DNA of 64,000 nucleotides from Psettodes erumei (taxonomy: Eukaryota > Chordata > Actinopteri > Pleuronectiformes > Psettodidae). Of the stretch, positions 9,701-20,294 are shown piece after piece. Every line of letters starts with the position of its first letter. Position 1 is the stretch's first letter. The stretch lies in NCBI GenBank assembly GCA_016785225.1, contig JAFBJZ010000361.1:248001-312000 (forward strand). The letters are read 5' to 3'. The notes below the pieces were generated by a model, which searched no databases, was not told the DNA's origin, and was given only the letters and a program-made list of their open reading frames with translations. The translations under genes were made by a program, and so were the position numbers.

Positions 9701-11322
9701 CAGTCATCATTTAACACATGGCTGTTCTAATGAACTGTATTTGCATATTTTATTTTCTGCTGTCTCTTTAACCCACCGGCAGTCTGTCCCCTTGTGTTGC
9801 ATCAGCTGTAGTGTATACATTCAAATACAGACAGTCCTCTGAAAGCTCTGGTGGGGTGTATTGCATTGACATGGCCTTCGAAACATTCACGACTAAATCA
9901 GGATCCTGGATACACCTGAGATGGAAAAGAGAGAGAAGCGTGTATCATCTGGAAAGAGAAAAAAGTTATTTAAATCTTGAATGCCATTTGGTAATTCGAG
10001 GATCATCCACATTTACATGGGGGGCTGGTGTGTGCCGTCTCTCTCCCCCTCCCAGGGCTCGGCATCCTGAGGAGCGGCCAGGCGGAGGGCCCCCACGGGG
10101 GGCCGGGCGAATGGGATTCCCAGGTATTGCTTCACCCTTCTCTCTGTGCCCTTCACTGTCACGTATTCCCCTCTGATTTTGCCATTTTTCAGAGAGACCA
10201 CAAGGTCATCGCTCCCTGCTGGAGATACAAGTGTGTGCTTTGTATGTTAAAGGACAGTACCTGTGTTTCTTTCAAGGTTATGGTTAATGTACATGTGAGA
10301 TGACTGTCAGCCATTTTCCAAGGCATGCTTAACCTTATTTCAGTTTCTTAACATGTCAAAGTTAATTTGCAGAGACTTACTACAGAAACTTGCTTGAATT
10401 GGATCAGACATGATGTTTGTATCTGTATGATTATTGTCAAACTTATGTTATTATTATATAATAATGTGGATGTAAGTGCAGATGGTTTTCAAAGGTCTGC
10501 ACTGTTGAAGTAGCGATAAAGTTGATTCAGACATATTTACATATTGATGAGTCTCTGTAAGATGGTTCCTCCTGAAATGAATGGAAGACAATGGCTGCCT
10601 GGTGGTAGAATAGAATGATGGTCTGTGTGATTTTGAATCATTGAATGGACATTTGTTTTTTAAATTTCTATTGTAACTAAACCAATTTCTCAATACGGAG
10701 CTCACTTTTTTCAAAACTCTGTTGCATTTCTGATTTATGCAAGTATATTTTATACAAGTATTCCACACTTGTTCTAAATTGAAGGATCTCAGTATTCCTC
10801 CATCAGTTCATTTTAAAAAAGTGAACTGAGCATTCAGACAAGCTCACAATCAAAACTAACAAACTGCTGTGTCAATCCAGGATCACTTCATGGTTTAAGA
10901 AAGATTGATGAAACATTTTCAGAAACCCTGAAAATAAACCCACATGTTATGGTGAAGTTCCAACATGGCTGATATTGGTAGCCTCTGGAAAGCTAACAAT
11001 TCAACCAAATATCAATATGACCCTGCTTCTTCTTTTCGTGATGAAATAACAACAACAGACAAACATATTAAAGACATGACGAAGCTTCATATTAAATACT
11101 GCTATTATTTCTTTATATCTTATATCTTAATATTACTCAGGCTGTTAAATATTTGAAAATGGTACAATAAACATGCGATTCTCTCATCTGCTCACACTGA
11201 CTGGTGCATCAGAATGTCCTGCCGTAATACACAGTAAAATGAAGTGTTTTCTTACCTGGTGCTGCCTGTACTATCTCTGTCAGCGCAGGAAGCAGAAAAA
11301 CAATGAGCAGCGCTGTTCTCAT
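3605..11322 (-). CDS. ces2: Carboxylesterase (CES2 / fatty acyl-CoA hydrolase medium-chain type), complete 13-exon gene
   Basis: Serine hydrolase of the alpha/beta-hydrolase fold; the family cleaves ester, amide and thioester bonds of lipids and xenobiotics in the ER lumen or after secretion. Joining exons 11322-11256, 10215-10017, 9915-9777, 9012-8879, 8731-8578, 8375-8271, 7630-7529, 6760-6620, 6419-6339, 5072-4931, 4677-4528, 4287-4215 and 3788-3605 gives 1671 nt, or 556 codons plus TGA, with every junction GT/AG and in phase. Visible: an N-terminal signal peptide, HGGG oxyanion hole (141-144), GESAGG nucleophile motif (Ser222), NHEFGW acid (Glu340), KADHADD histidine (His451), cysteine pairs 90/117 and 274/285, and glycosylation sequons NVS (99) and NIT (473). 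The length is normal for the family. It resembles CES2 more than CES1 in the C-terminal third (VYMYEF, MMAYWANFVR), from memory. The usual HXEL ER-retention tail is absent; the protein ends KSGN. The exact teleost paralogue (ces2 or ces3) cannot be fixed without a tree. Confidence 0.93.
4215..4287 (-). CDS. ces2: ces2 exon 12
   Basis: A 73-bp exon encoding residues 472-495 (GNITKEDERLCRTMMAYWAN and four more), the helix near the active-site gate. A sequon NIT is at Asn473. It ends in phase 2 before GTGAGT. Confidence 0.91.
4528..4677 (-). CDS. ces2: ces2 exon 11: catalytic histidine
   Basis: Encodes residues 422-471, with AGIPVYMYEFVHR followed by KADHADDVGFVFG. His451 completes the triad. 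Acceptor CATCAG; donor G/GTACGT, phase 1. Confidence 0.93.
4931..5072 (-). CDS. ces2: ces2 exon 10
   Basis: Encodes residues 375-421 plus the first base of codon 422. It includes ITDEYLRDAKTPEEIRDGF and MGDLLMTLSVVKVAGYHV. The phase-1 donor GTCAGT is required to continue the reading frame into exon 11. Confidence 0.9.
5073..6338. other. ces2 intron 9 (1.27 kb), nothing recognised
   Basis: The longest ces2 intron is AT-rich and holds no coding frame, tandem repeat or repeat family that I can name. The other introns are 101 to 1040 bp. Confidence 0.7.
6339..6419 (-). CDS. ces2: ces2 exon 9
   Basis: An 81-bp phase 0-0 exon encoding residues 348-374 (SFAPPGWENGMDRESVLAVV and seven more). The MDRE core matches the CES2 regulatory-domain segment from memory. 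Donor GTGAGC. Confidence 0.87.
6620..6760 (-). CDS. ces2: ces2 exon 8: catalytic glutamate
   Basis: Encodes residues 301-347: the VVDGVFLTDTAEELL region followed by VPVMMGITNHEFGWILPQ, in which Glu340 is the acid of the catalytic triad. Acceptor TGTTTAG; donor CAG/GTCACA. Confidence 0.93.
7529..7630 (-). CDS. ces2: ces2 exon 7: second disulfide
   Basis: Encodes residues 267-300. Cys274 and Cys285 sit in LTGCDRSSTEELVQCMR and match the second conserved disulfide of the family. Acceptor TACCTAG; donor AAG/GTAAAA, phase 0 at both ends. Confidence 0.92.
8271..8375 (-). CDS. ces2: ces2 exon 6
   Basis: Encodes 35 residues (232-266) opening TLSPQAKGLFQRAIFQSG, the conserved helix after the nucleophile elbow of carboxylesterases. 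Phase 0 at both ends. The donor is a weaker GTACTG. Confidence 0.91.
8578..8731 (-). CDS. ces2: ces2 exon 5: catalytic serine
   Basis: Encodes residues 180-231: the family motif GNWGFLDQLAAL, then VKENIEAFGGDP, then GESAGG with the nucleophile Ser222. Acceptor TTCCACAG; donor CTG/GTAAAG, phase 0. Confidence 0.95.
8879..9012 (-). CDS. ces2: ces2 exon 4: oxyanion hole
   Basis: Begins GTG ATG GTG TGG and encodes VMVWIHGGG, whose glycines 142-144 form the oxyanion hole, then the conserved stretch IVMVIIQYRLGLLGFL. It ends in phase 2 before GTAAGA. Confidence 0.93.
9190..9640. repeat. Degenerate ~36-bp tandem repeat in ces2 intron 3
   Basis: The 19-mer AGAGATAAAAGCAGTTGAA occurs at 9305-9323 and again at 9341-9359, a 36-bp period. 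AGCACTGAAAGTTGATG occurs at 9377-9393 and 9608-9624. Shorter variants on the theme GAAATGTCAGTTG and CACTGAAAG fill the stretch. It looks like an old minisatellite or the internal repeats of a decayed mobile element. Confidence 0.65.
9777..9915 (-). CDS. ces2: ces2 exon 3: first disulfide and SEDCLYLN motif
   Basis: Encodes residues 89-135 with Cys90 and Cys117, which form the first conserved carboxylesterase disulfide, and the type-B carboxylesterase signature EDCLYLNVY. The sequon NVS is at Asn99. The acceptor follows ATCTCAG; the donor is CCG/GTGGGT, phase 0. Confidence 0.93.
10017..10215 (-). CDS. ces2: ces2 exon 2: N-terminal strands of the esterase fold
   Basis: Encodes residues 23-88 and two bases of codon 89, including the family signatures GKIRGEY and YLGIPFARPPVG. 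The acceptor is a tandem NAGNAG (CAGCAG). Using the upstream AG extends the exon to 10218 and adds one alanine without changing the frame. The donor is AT/GTAAAT, phase 2. Confidence 0.92.
10213..10221 (-). promoter_or_regulatory. ces2: Tandem NAGNAG splice acceptor of ces2 exon 2
   Basis: On the minus strand the acceptor reads CTCCAGCAGGGAGC. Both AGs are usable and both keep frame, giving either Gly-Ser or Ala-Gly-Ser just after the signal peptide. This one-residue choice falls at the predicted mature N-terminus. Confidence 0.6.
11256..11322 (-). CDS. ces2: ces2 exon 1: start codon and signal peptide
   Basis: The ATG at 11322 opens MRTALLIVFLLPALTEIVQA, a short basic start followed by a hydrophobic core and small residues suitable for signal-peptidase cleavage near A20/A21. 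The exon ends in phase 1 after one G and is followed by donor GTAAGA. No other in-frame ATG gives a signal peptide. Confidence 0.88.
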
Positions 11323-11480
11323 CCTGACTGGGCTCAGAGAAAAGGGAGAGAGAACTACAGTAGACCTTCAGAAAAATAGCCCTCCAACCCTCTGTGGGAC
11401 CCCTAGTACCTCCCTACCAACACATGCACACAAACTTTGAACCTCTAACTCCCACACACGAGCCCAACAGGTATATTAAG
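11323..11480 (-). promoter_or_regulatory. ces2: ces2 5' flank with HNF4-like site
   Basis: Sequence upstream of the ces2 ATG. Read on the minus strand, AGGTTCAAAGTTTG (11444-11431) resembles a DR1/HNF4 site, which would suit a liver or gut esterase. No clear TATA box is seen at a defined distance. The transcription start is unknown, so assignment as promoter is inference from position. Confidence 0.4.
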
Positions 11481-14400
11481 TCGAAACTACAGCTGAGCAT
11501 AAATGGCGCAGTCTCCATTGATTTAACTTCTAGTGCAGCAGGACTCTGGACGCTGAGTCAGGAATTACAAAACCTGCTGTTTGACCACAACAGCTCAATG
11601 CTGCAAAACACAATGTCTTTAAAATATTTAGAAAACTTTCTATAATATATGAATCGCAAAACGGTTTCTCTCTTCTAGGAAATGGGAAACACGGTTCAGC
11701 TGAGAGGCGCTGAATAAGAATGGATTTTGGAGAATAAAAAGTTCGAGCAAATACTACTTTAGAAGATGACCTGTTCACATTGTGCTAACGCACTTTTGTC
11801 AGTCATTTCAGTGTACACATAGATTGTTGTGAAACAGCAATGAGTTTTCAGCAAAAGTACAACAGGCAGGGGAAGGGAAGAGAAGAGAAGAGAAGACAGG
11901 ACTTTTTACGTGTTGGAGTGAGTGGATAGAAGGTTCATCCCCATAAGTATAGATAATGTTTAATACCTTACTACTATTACATCAGAGGATTTGAAAGATA
12001 AGGCTGGCAATTCTTCATATTCGTCTTATTGTACACAAACCACATGAAAAAACCCCAATGAGGTTTTGTGTGTGTATCCTACACCGTGTGTATTACTGTA
12101 ATCCACATTTGAAGATATAGACCCCAGCAACTGAACTACTTCCTCCTATCTGAGTCTTTGAGAAACAGACTAACACATTGTTGGCTATGGGCTTTTCGTG
12201 GGATTTGTTCACAATAAGAGGGATATAGAATAACAGCTGCCTTATCCCTCGTCTGAAGCATTTAGTGCCATTGATTCACAGACAGCCGGGGCTCAGATCA
12301 AGACTTCCTGCCCACAATCACAAAACCAGGTAAACTTACACAGATGCTAATGTTTTTGACGGTGACATGATTTGACATCAGTTCCAGTGGCTAATTTTCA
12401 ATGTAATATTGCAAGCCAAATTCAAAATGTTGCATTTGATGGCAGCAGTCACACCTGTACATGAGGCCCATTCCAATCTAGTTTTTACTTTAATTCTAAA
12501 AGTAATATCTTGAGTCTGTCTCTGGTCCAATGACACAGCAGATGCAGAATTTAGAAAAGACACACACTTTACAGGTCCCTTAAAGACATTCAATAGGAAC
12601 CCAAGCACTAGATATAAGTTTATTTGCTTTATTCTGTCAGCATTTAGTGTGAGTCACAGAAACAACCAATGGCAAAGCAGGAAGAATGGGCCATATATCA
12701 GATTTCTGCCAGGACTTACAAGACTCAGCAGTTATTATGAATAGTAGAAAGTTACATGCCTTTTTGGGATAAAAGCTTATTGATGAAGTATGCTACAACA
12801 ACACATGTTGAAAGCTGTCAAATGGTAAACAAAGTTAAAAGCTATCTCTGTATGTATCAGGAATATAGAACCTTACTTTATTTTGCACTAGATCGGAACA
12901 GGTGGTGTTGACAGTGGTGGAGTTTTTAGTAATATGTCAATACGCAATGCAATTTGCGAAGGAACAAGCAAGCAAATGACGCATAACATGATTAATAGTA
13001 AGAGTGGAAATCACTGTTATGCTTGATGTGCTTGCCAAGGTAGGGGGTGCTTCATTAAGAGCTGTCACATTTAGCGAGATTAAGATTGAGAATGGCAGTT
13101 AGCAAGCAATGCACAACACTGCAAATAAGTGAACACAACAAAATGTCATGGACTTATCCACTATATCCTGCACCTGGAATGTTTCACAGTAAGATATCAT
13201 TACAACGTAATGTGAAAGACTGACTGAGGTTATAGACAGAGATGTCTAGTTAAAAGGTGTGGATGCGGCAAATAATGTTAACAAGCTTCATTTGATGAAC
13301 CAGTGAGCAGATCCTAGACTGTCAGAGGTCAGCTTTGACACTGCTGTTTGCCTTTCTATAATCAACGGAGAAGCAAAGTGTTCCATCAGGCAGGACAAAC
13401 ATGGTGAGCTCTGGGAACTTGAAGTGTGAGCAGCAAGGCCACTTTGTTGTAAATATTCAGCCTCATTCTGCTATACAGGGGATTCGCTCCATCGTAACGC
13501 AGATTAATATGAAGCTTATCTGCAACATGCGGCAGAGCAGGGGTCGGACGACGAAGCACCTGGGATTGGTATCAGTAAAGCTATACAGAGCAGACATTTT
13601 GTCTTGACACGTTAGGTAAAACACAAGTGTAACTAATAACATTGATGATTGTTCAGTTTAAGTGAGATGGCATCGACAGAACTAGGCCTGGACAAGTTCA
13701 CCCAAAGGGAATTCAGCTGTCTTTAACTGATGTCACTAATTACAGCTGAGCTTTTTCTGCTGTGACGTGTCAATATGTCTTCCACAAAAAAAAAGTCTTT
13801 TGAAACCACAGTTCTGCTCAAATGAGATGCCGAAGGATGATACAAATGACACAAAACACTTAAAGCAGCATCATTCACCCACTAAGTCGACCCACTCAGA
13901 AAATGCCCCACAGAAACCTGGGATACCCCTAAGCGTGTGACACGTGAGTCATTGTATGGGCATTGTAATTGCAGGGACTGGTAGCACATGCAGATATAGG
14001 ATTTGATATTCAGTGTTATTTTCGATGACAGAATGATAGATACATGTTTGTACCACATTTTCATGACAAGTCGTGGATATTTCCATGGGGAACATAGTAG
14101 TGTATGTTTTGATGTATCTGAACGCACTAAGCTATGTGAGGTAATTTCAAAGACAGCCACTAGGTGACACCAGTGAATTTAGCTGATGAGACACATCCGT
14201 CTCCGGCTTCCCTCTCTGTTCATGTTTAATGTAGTAGCATACTTGGAAGAGCAAGTGTGTGACCCAAGGGTTGCTGGTTCGCATCCCTGAATGGGGTGAG
14301 GCTTATGCATGAACTGTAGTTGATTGTCATGGTAGTTTGTAACTGGAAATGTGAGATCATTCATTGTGTATTCTAAATGTTGATTATTTTAATAAAGGCA

Positions 14401-15379
14401 TGGAGACATATATACCTGAAACCAACTTAAACCCTTCTTATCTTATAAATGTTAGAAGTGTAAAGCAACTTCTGACATTAAAACTTCAATATACATCATA
14501 GCCTAATGCTGTTATTGTACTTTGTAATGCGATAACTTCAGTCTGAGTCATGCCATGCAGGAAACCAAAGCAGCCTGTCGTCAGCCCAAAAGGAAATCCC
14601 GGCTAATCTCGTGTCTGTATCACAGTTAAACAAGAATCAAAGTACAGTGCAGTGGAATCACTCAACAATACCAATAATTACACACTTTATATAAAAGATT
14701 TTTTGAATAATATATGATATCAAGTCAAATGTTATATTACAAGATGATAATCATTTGGGTGAAGCCCAATCTTTTGAGAGTTTTATAAGTGTCTCGTACT
14801 GAAGAAATGACTTCCATTAGAAGTCCTTTGCTGTCCCTCTGCAGTTGAGGGAGAACATGAAAAAGTTTATGACGACATACAAACAAACAAAAACTTTGGA
14901 AGTACAACTTATTTCTGTAAAACAAAAATATAGGCTCACTTTTTAAAATTACATTTTGTGATGGGAAATAGAAATTTTAGAATATCTAAAAGTTCTATAT
15001 ATAGATATATCTAAAATATCTAAAAGAAATTCTAAAAGTTTATTATATGAAAGATATTTTTAAAAATATTTACATATGATATAGGCCCTTACAACTTATA
15101 AAATATGATATTAGCACACAACTTAATTTACTGACATATCAAACGGTTTTTTGCTATAACAAAATGGTATTCGTTAAGACAGATACTGTATATTGTTTAA
15201 GGATTTGTTTTAAAAAGTATGGACATTAATTTTGACTTTCAAGAGTATCGTTATGAACTGCTGATGCGTTCTGTCTTTGTGCATTCGATGTAATTAATCA
15301 TGCAAAGGAAATATGAAACGTAAAGTGCATTTTTTATTATCTTTTGACAGATTAAAAAAAAAATGTGTGTTTTACAGGG
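11481..15379. other. Intergenic region between ces2 and zfpm1
   Basis: About 3.9 kb of mostly AT-rich sequence between two divergently transcribed genes. No open frame here looks coding. It includes a SINE-like fragment near 14.28 kb and an AT-rich near-repeat of ATCTAAAA units at about 14980-15060. Confidence 0.7.
14225..14330 (+). repeat. Probable tRNA-derived SINE fragment
   Basis: Contains GGGTTGCTGGTTCGCATCCC (14269-14288), a good pol III B box of the type found in tRNA-derived SINE heads, preceded by AGAGCAAGTGTGTGACCCAA. The A box is not clear and there is no foldable tRNA, so a decayed SINE is the best reading. Confidence 0.5.
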
Positions 15380-16087
15380 ATCAGCGAGAGCCAATGGGAG
15401 ATGAGTGCGGTGCCTGACGTCAGACGTAAGGGGCGCGCCAGAGTAGTAAGCGTAGTTGACTGTAGCGCTCGAGCTCCATTGAAAGTGGCTTCATGGTTCA
15501 GAGACGGTGCGGGCGGACGAGGGGGCGGACCGGCGAGAGGAAACTTGACAGAAAACAAAAGCAGTCGCTCCGCTGACCTCCACACGGCTGTTGTTATTTA
15601 CCGGCGTCGATCGACCCGTGACGACAGGCGACTGTGAGTGGCCGACGCGCGCGTTTGCACCGGGTACGGCGGAGAGGCGCGCCGGGCGAAGGAATAACGT
15701 AGTTGCGGGAGAAGAAAAACCGGAGGGGAAAAGGTGAGGTGACGGCGCGTGTGCGGGAGAGGGAGAAGGAGGGCTAGCGGCAAGTCTTCGGACCCGAGGC
15801 GCGGACGGGACTCGGCCACAGGTAGCCCCCCGCGTCGGCGCGTCGTGGCGGAAGACTCAAAGTGCAAAGACGGGTCATGCGGATTTCTCCGGTCGCTGAG
15901 CGGAGCGCCGAGTCGCGACACTGAGACAAAAATATATAAATAAATATATATATCTTACGAGGTGGACGAAAGACAGAAGAAGAAGAAGAAAAAAAACACA
16001 CACACACGAGAATCGGACCCCGCTTCTCTGCCGCTCCGCCAGTCTTGTCCAAGCGGCCCACCCCCGGCCAGAGGGAAGAGAGCCACC
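15380..16087 (+). promoter_or_regulatory. zfpm1: zfpm1 CpG-island promoter and 5' UTR
   Basis: A CpG-rich block begins abruptly after AT-rich sequence and runs past exon 1. It holds a CCAAT box (15391-15395), a perfect palindromic CRE TGACGTCA (15415-15422) and a GC box within GAGGGGGCGGACC (around 15519-15531), without a TATA box at a fixed place. A short upstream ORF (15877-15924) may lie in the leader. The start of transcription cannot be placed from sequence alone. Confidence 0.7.
15877..15924 (+). other. Upstream ORF in the presumed zfpm1 leader
   Basis: ATG at 15877 followed by 14 sense codons and TGA at 15922-15924 (MRISPVAERSAESRH). It ends 163 nt before the zfpm1 ATG. It matters only if the leader begins upstream of it, which is likely but unproven. 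Confidence 0.4.
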
Positions 16088-16127
16088 ATGTCCCGGAGGA
16101 AGCAGAGCAAACCCCGGCAGATAAAAC
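16088..16127 (+). CDS. zfpm1: zfpm1 exon 1 (coding part): NuRD-binding N-terminus
   Basis: Perfect Kozak context GCCACCATG. Thirteen codons plus one base encode MSRRKQSKPRQIK and the first base of Arg14. Donor GTAAGC at 16128. The same motif opens SALL and BCL11 proteins, but the following exon fits FOG1 only. Confidence 0.93.
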
Positions 16128-16374
16128 GTAAGCATGAAACAAGTTGTTAGTTAACGTTGTTTTGTTGTTGTTGTTGTTGTTGTCGGTGGGGGTGGTGGGG
16201 GTGGGGCGTGTGTGTGGGAGGGGGGGGGGTGACTGTGCGCGCACTCTGGGAAGCGGCGCTCGTGCAGAAATGAGTGCGTTCGCCGCAAAGTTGAGAAGCA
16301 GAAGCAGGCCCGTGGCTCGTCACCGCGCCACCTGACCGCCCCCACGGTCTCTCGTGGACACGATTACACGATCG

Positions 16375-16411
<37 letters not shown>

Positions 16412-18499
16412 GGGCTTTGTGGCGCACTTGATAATATCAACCAGATTGAGCCGTAAAAAGTTCAGGTCCGGCACCGAACGACGCAGCCCGGCCCGCACTT
16501 CTGTTGTTCTGTTCGCATCTCGCCATCTAAGACCGTGTGAGAATATTAAAAAAAAAAAAACAAAAACAAAAACAAAGTTTTCATTTGCCGCCATGCTTTG
16601 GTCCATAGGCAGCTCAAACTGTAGCCGTGGCTTCCTGTTTAATTCTGTTGTGGAAACGTCAGTGTTCTCAGAAAAAGCCGATGTGAACACAGATAGAGCA
16701 GCGATCCGATGTGAGGCCAGATAAAGATTAAAATTGGATCTTTTTTATTTGTTTTCTGTCTGAGCCAGCGCCGGGGCCGCCGTGGCGTTTTTTTTTCCCC
16801 CTCTGGCTTTTCACTTCTCTTTTCCAGAGATGGGGCGTCAGATAGGCCGCCCGGCTGATCTCTCCCGCTGATAGCCGCGTACAATTGGATCTTTTTTTTC
16901 ATCTATCCTTTTAACTCAATAATGCATCTCAGGGCCGCTTGAAAGGGCCCCTTTTTTTCTCTTGGTCTGGCGCTTGGCTGGCCTCCGTGCTTGACGAGCT
17001 CTTCCTGTTTATAAAACGTGTGAAGGTTTATCGCCGGAGACGGAGAGTTTATGTAAAAAAAAAAAAAAAAAAAAGCATATTAATGATGTTGTGATCTCGC
17101 CGCACGCTGGACTCACGCGGAGTCGCGTTAAGCGCCATTATGCTGGAGATTAGAGGCTGAAGAATTATAAAAAAAAAAAAAGAAAGAAAAGAAGTGTGGG
17201 TGTCTGTCTGTTTAGAAACCAGACTTGGGCTGGAAACTATGACATCAGCAGAACAGTTTGTTTGGTGAGTTATCACATTAAGCAAATAGTAATATCTGCT
17301 CATCGGTGATTGTGTCAGTGTGTTCCCAGAAACCAGGTGTCTGAAAGCATCGCTTGGAAGTTTAACCTGCGTGGTAACGTGTAACTTACATACGTATAAG
17401 CCCATACAGATAATCTGTCTCTGACCCATATCGCGCTGATGTGCCCCGGATCTGGAGACAGCAGGTGGACTTTCATTTTGCCTTCAGAGGCGCCCGATTT
17501 AACACGTGGAATGGTATTGAGCAGCTGTTTCCTCCCGGTCTAAAGCAGGCTTCCGCTGTGAGTTGTTGGATGTATGAAGAGGATGCGTTCAGAGGCAGCA
17601 GGGAGCGTCACGCCGCGTCACGCGGTCGCTGTGCAACCCGCAAACTGTTGACTGTACAATGGATTTTTTGTCATTTAAAAAAAGGTGTTTTTTATCCAAA
17701 TCCCAGTCATTTTCAAAACACAAGAACTTTGATTAATATCATTAAACCATACGTGATCCTCTTATGCTGTACTGGCATCCTCTTGCTCTTTTATAGCCGG
17801 CCGCTTGGTCCTGCTCGCACAGAGCTGCGGGCGGCCTCACCTCAGCCGAGCATCAGCCTCACGGGGCGGCGGCGTCGGGGCTTGCGTCAGGTCATCGTCG
17901 TCGCCGAGCGCCGTCACAAGTAGCCGAGTTGGTTTATATTATCTCACAGAACCCGGACGCACAGTGTGCTCCATTATCACCGTAACCTGTCACTGCCACG
18001 TTTCAACATCGTGACCGTGGCGCAGCCTGGACTACAAGCTGTAATGCCCTTTTGTTGCAGTCCCCAGACGACAATGAGGTGTGTGATCATGATACAGGTG
18101 GAGCCTATGTGTGCCCCCCCCCCGATCAGGTGTACCTGCTGGGCTGTCAATCGTCACTTCCTGTTTTCTTTCCTTTCTGCTCCCACAGAGCGGCCTATCG
18201 GCCGCGAGCTCCCAGCAGGCTCCTGTAGTGAAGCCAGCAGCCAGGCCTGGAGATGTATTCCAGAGCTCGGTGCTGATAAACCCCGGCTAGACTTGCCGTG
18301 TGTGTGTGTACATGTGTGCGTCTCAGGGGTGTCATGGCCGCCTTTATCGGGGGCCTCCGGTCCGCCATGCTTCCCCCGTGCGCCGGGTCCCGGCTGCCGT
18401 CGAGGCCGGCCGGGGCTCTCAGCCCCGTGACTCTCTTGTGATTTGGCAGACATTTTGATAGGAAAGAGTGAGAGTGATAAGGACTTGTTTGGCCTGGGT

Positions 18500-18536
<37 letters not shown>

Positions 18537-18910
18537 GGCTCAGCAGAGGCAGGGGGGCAGTGGTGCTACCACTACCATCGCTACCGACAGCGCGTGTCTG
18601 CCATGTTGTATTCGGCTCGCCGCGGCTGATACGACGAAATTCCAGCCAGGTCACGGCGTTGTCGGGTCGAGCGTCATCGTGGCAGCAACACACCTACAAC
18701 TTCCTGTCTGACAATGACTCACGCCACGCGATGCGGTACCAGTATGCTGGAAACGTGTTTGAAGCCTGTCGGCTGGGAGAAGTCATGGGAGAAAAAAGTT
18801 CTGCCTCTGCAGAAGAAGGCTGCTGTGGGGAACCAAAGAAAAGGAACGCCAGAATCCACCAGAATCCAAACAAACAGTGATGGGAAGGAATCTGATTGAC
18901 ACCCCCCCCA

Positions 18911-18963
<53 letters not shown>

Positions 18964-20251
18964 GGTTTGCCTCCGCGCAGCCTGGGGGGAGCACGTTTCA
19001 CCCTTAACAATCAGCAGTTAATCATCGCCATGAAGAAGAAGAAGAAGAAAAAAAAAAACAGGTTCTACGGTGATGGCTGAATTCATTACAGGTTATCTCA
19101 TTATCATTTTATTTTGAAGAAGTGGTAGCCCGTGATAAGGACCAGGCTACAGGTGCTTCCTGTAACCTCCAGCTGATCATCAAGGTAAAATGATAAGAGC
19201 CTGGGGGGGGAGGGGGAGGGGGGGGGTGGGTGGGTGGCGGGGGGGTCCACTCCCTCTGGTCGGTTGCCTTCATCTGGTTTTGTCAGTCCAAACTCCAGCA
19301 CCAAATAACTGTTGTAAGAACCACCAGAAAAAGCAACAGTTGACAAGAACACCCCCCCACACACACACACACACACGCATGCACACACAGGTCCATTAAG
19401 ACAACACAGCGTGGATCTTCCGCAGCAACAATGGATTAAGTTCAGGGCTTTCTGGAGGCCCAGAGCAGAGGCATAGAAGGGGGTGTTGTGTTTGTGCAGC
19501 AGATAGATATTTGTCTGTGTCTCTTTGTGCGTCATCCTCCCCAACGGTTGGTGATCTTTCAGCCCGATAAGGCCTCTCTCCTTGATGGGGGAGATAGGGA
19601 GGCTCGGCAGGCAGGCGGCCCACTGAGGCTGGATCCCTGGGCTTATATTTTGGCGGTTGAGATGGGAGACGCGATAAAACTTGGCGGCGATCGCTCCCGC
19701 TGATATCGCGGGAGGGGAAAAAAAAAAGCGAGGGAGAGCGAGAGGGAGAGAGGGGAGGCTGGGCAGATGGAGGGAGAGATGGGAAGGACGGAGGGCGCAT
19801 TGTAATTACATCTGGCAGTTGCGTGCCGTTTTCTCGGCGTTGTCGTGTTGTTGTCGGCGGTTTTGTTTTGCGATTGGCTGGGGGAGGATCTCCAGATAAT
19901 TAAAAGGAGAGAAAAGCGGAGGGACCGAGGAAAAAAAAAACAAAAAAAACCAACAACAACAACAACAAAAAAAAACCCGCGCTCCGATAAGAAGGAGGAG
20001 AGGAGGAGGAGGAGTGGAGGTAGATAGTGGGGGAAGAAAGAGATAGAGAAAGAGTGAAAAAGTGTGTGGAATACATAACCGCTGGATGAATGTGTCGCGG
20101 CGTGTTTTTAATGGCGGCCCCGGCCAGCTCTGCCGCTCCCCCGCCCCTCGCTGAAAGATGTTCGGGGGCCGATAAGGAAGGCCTGCTGATGGGAGATAGA
20201 TAACGCCTCGCAGATCCCCACTGCTGATTGGGCCTCTGCCTGTGCGTGCGT

Positions 20252-20294
<43 letters not shown>

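Noticed and set aside
14269..14288. A tRNA gene suggested by a good B box
   Set aside because: No matching A box at the correct spacing and no cloverleaf can be drawn. A SINE head is more likely.
15749..15943. Open frame in the zfpm1 leader
   Set aside because: It lacks an ATG and only reflects the GC-rich 5' UTR.
16088..16127. Assigning exon 1 to FOG2 (zfpm2), a SALL gene or BCL11
   Set aside because: All share the N-terminal motif, but the phase-1 continuation SLGDL and the acidic exon ending in W-x-G-P fit FOG1 best.
18154..18693. 179-codon minus-strand open frame
   Set aside because: It runs through a CA/GT microsatellite (HTHTHT stretch) and is otherwise Pro/Gly/Arg-rich noise.
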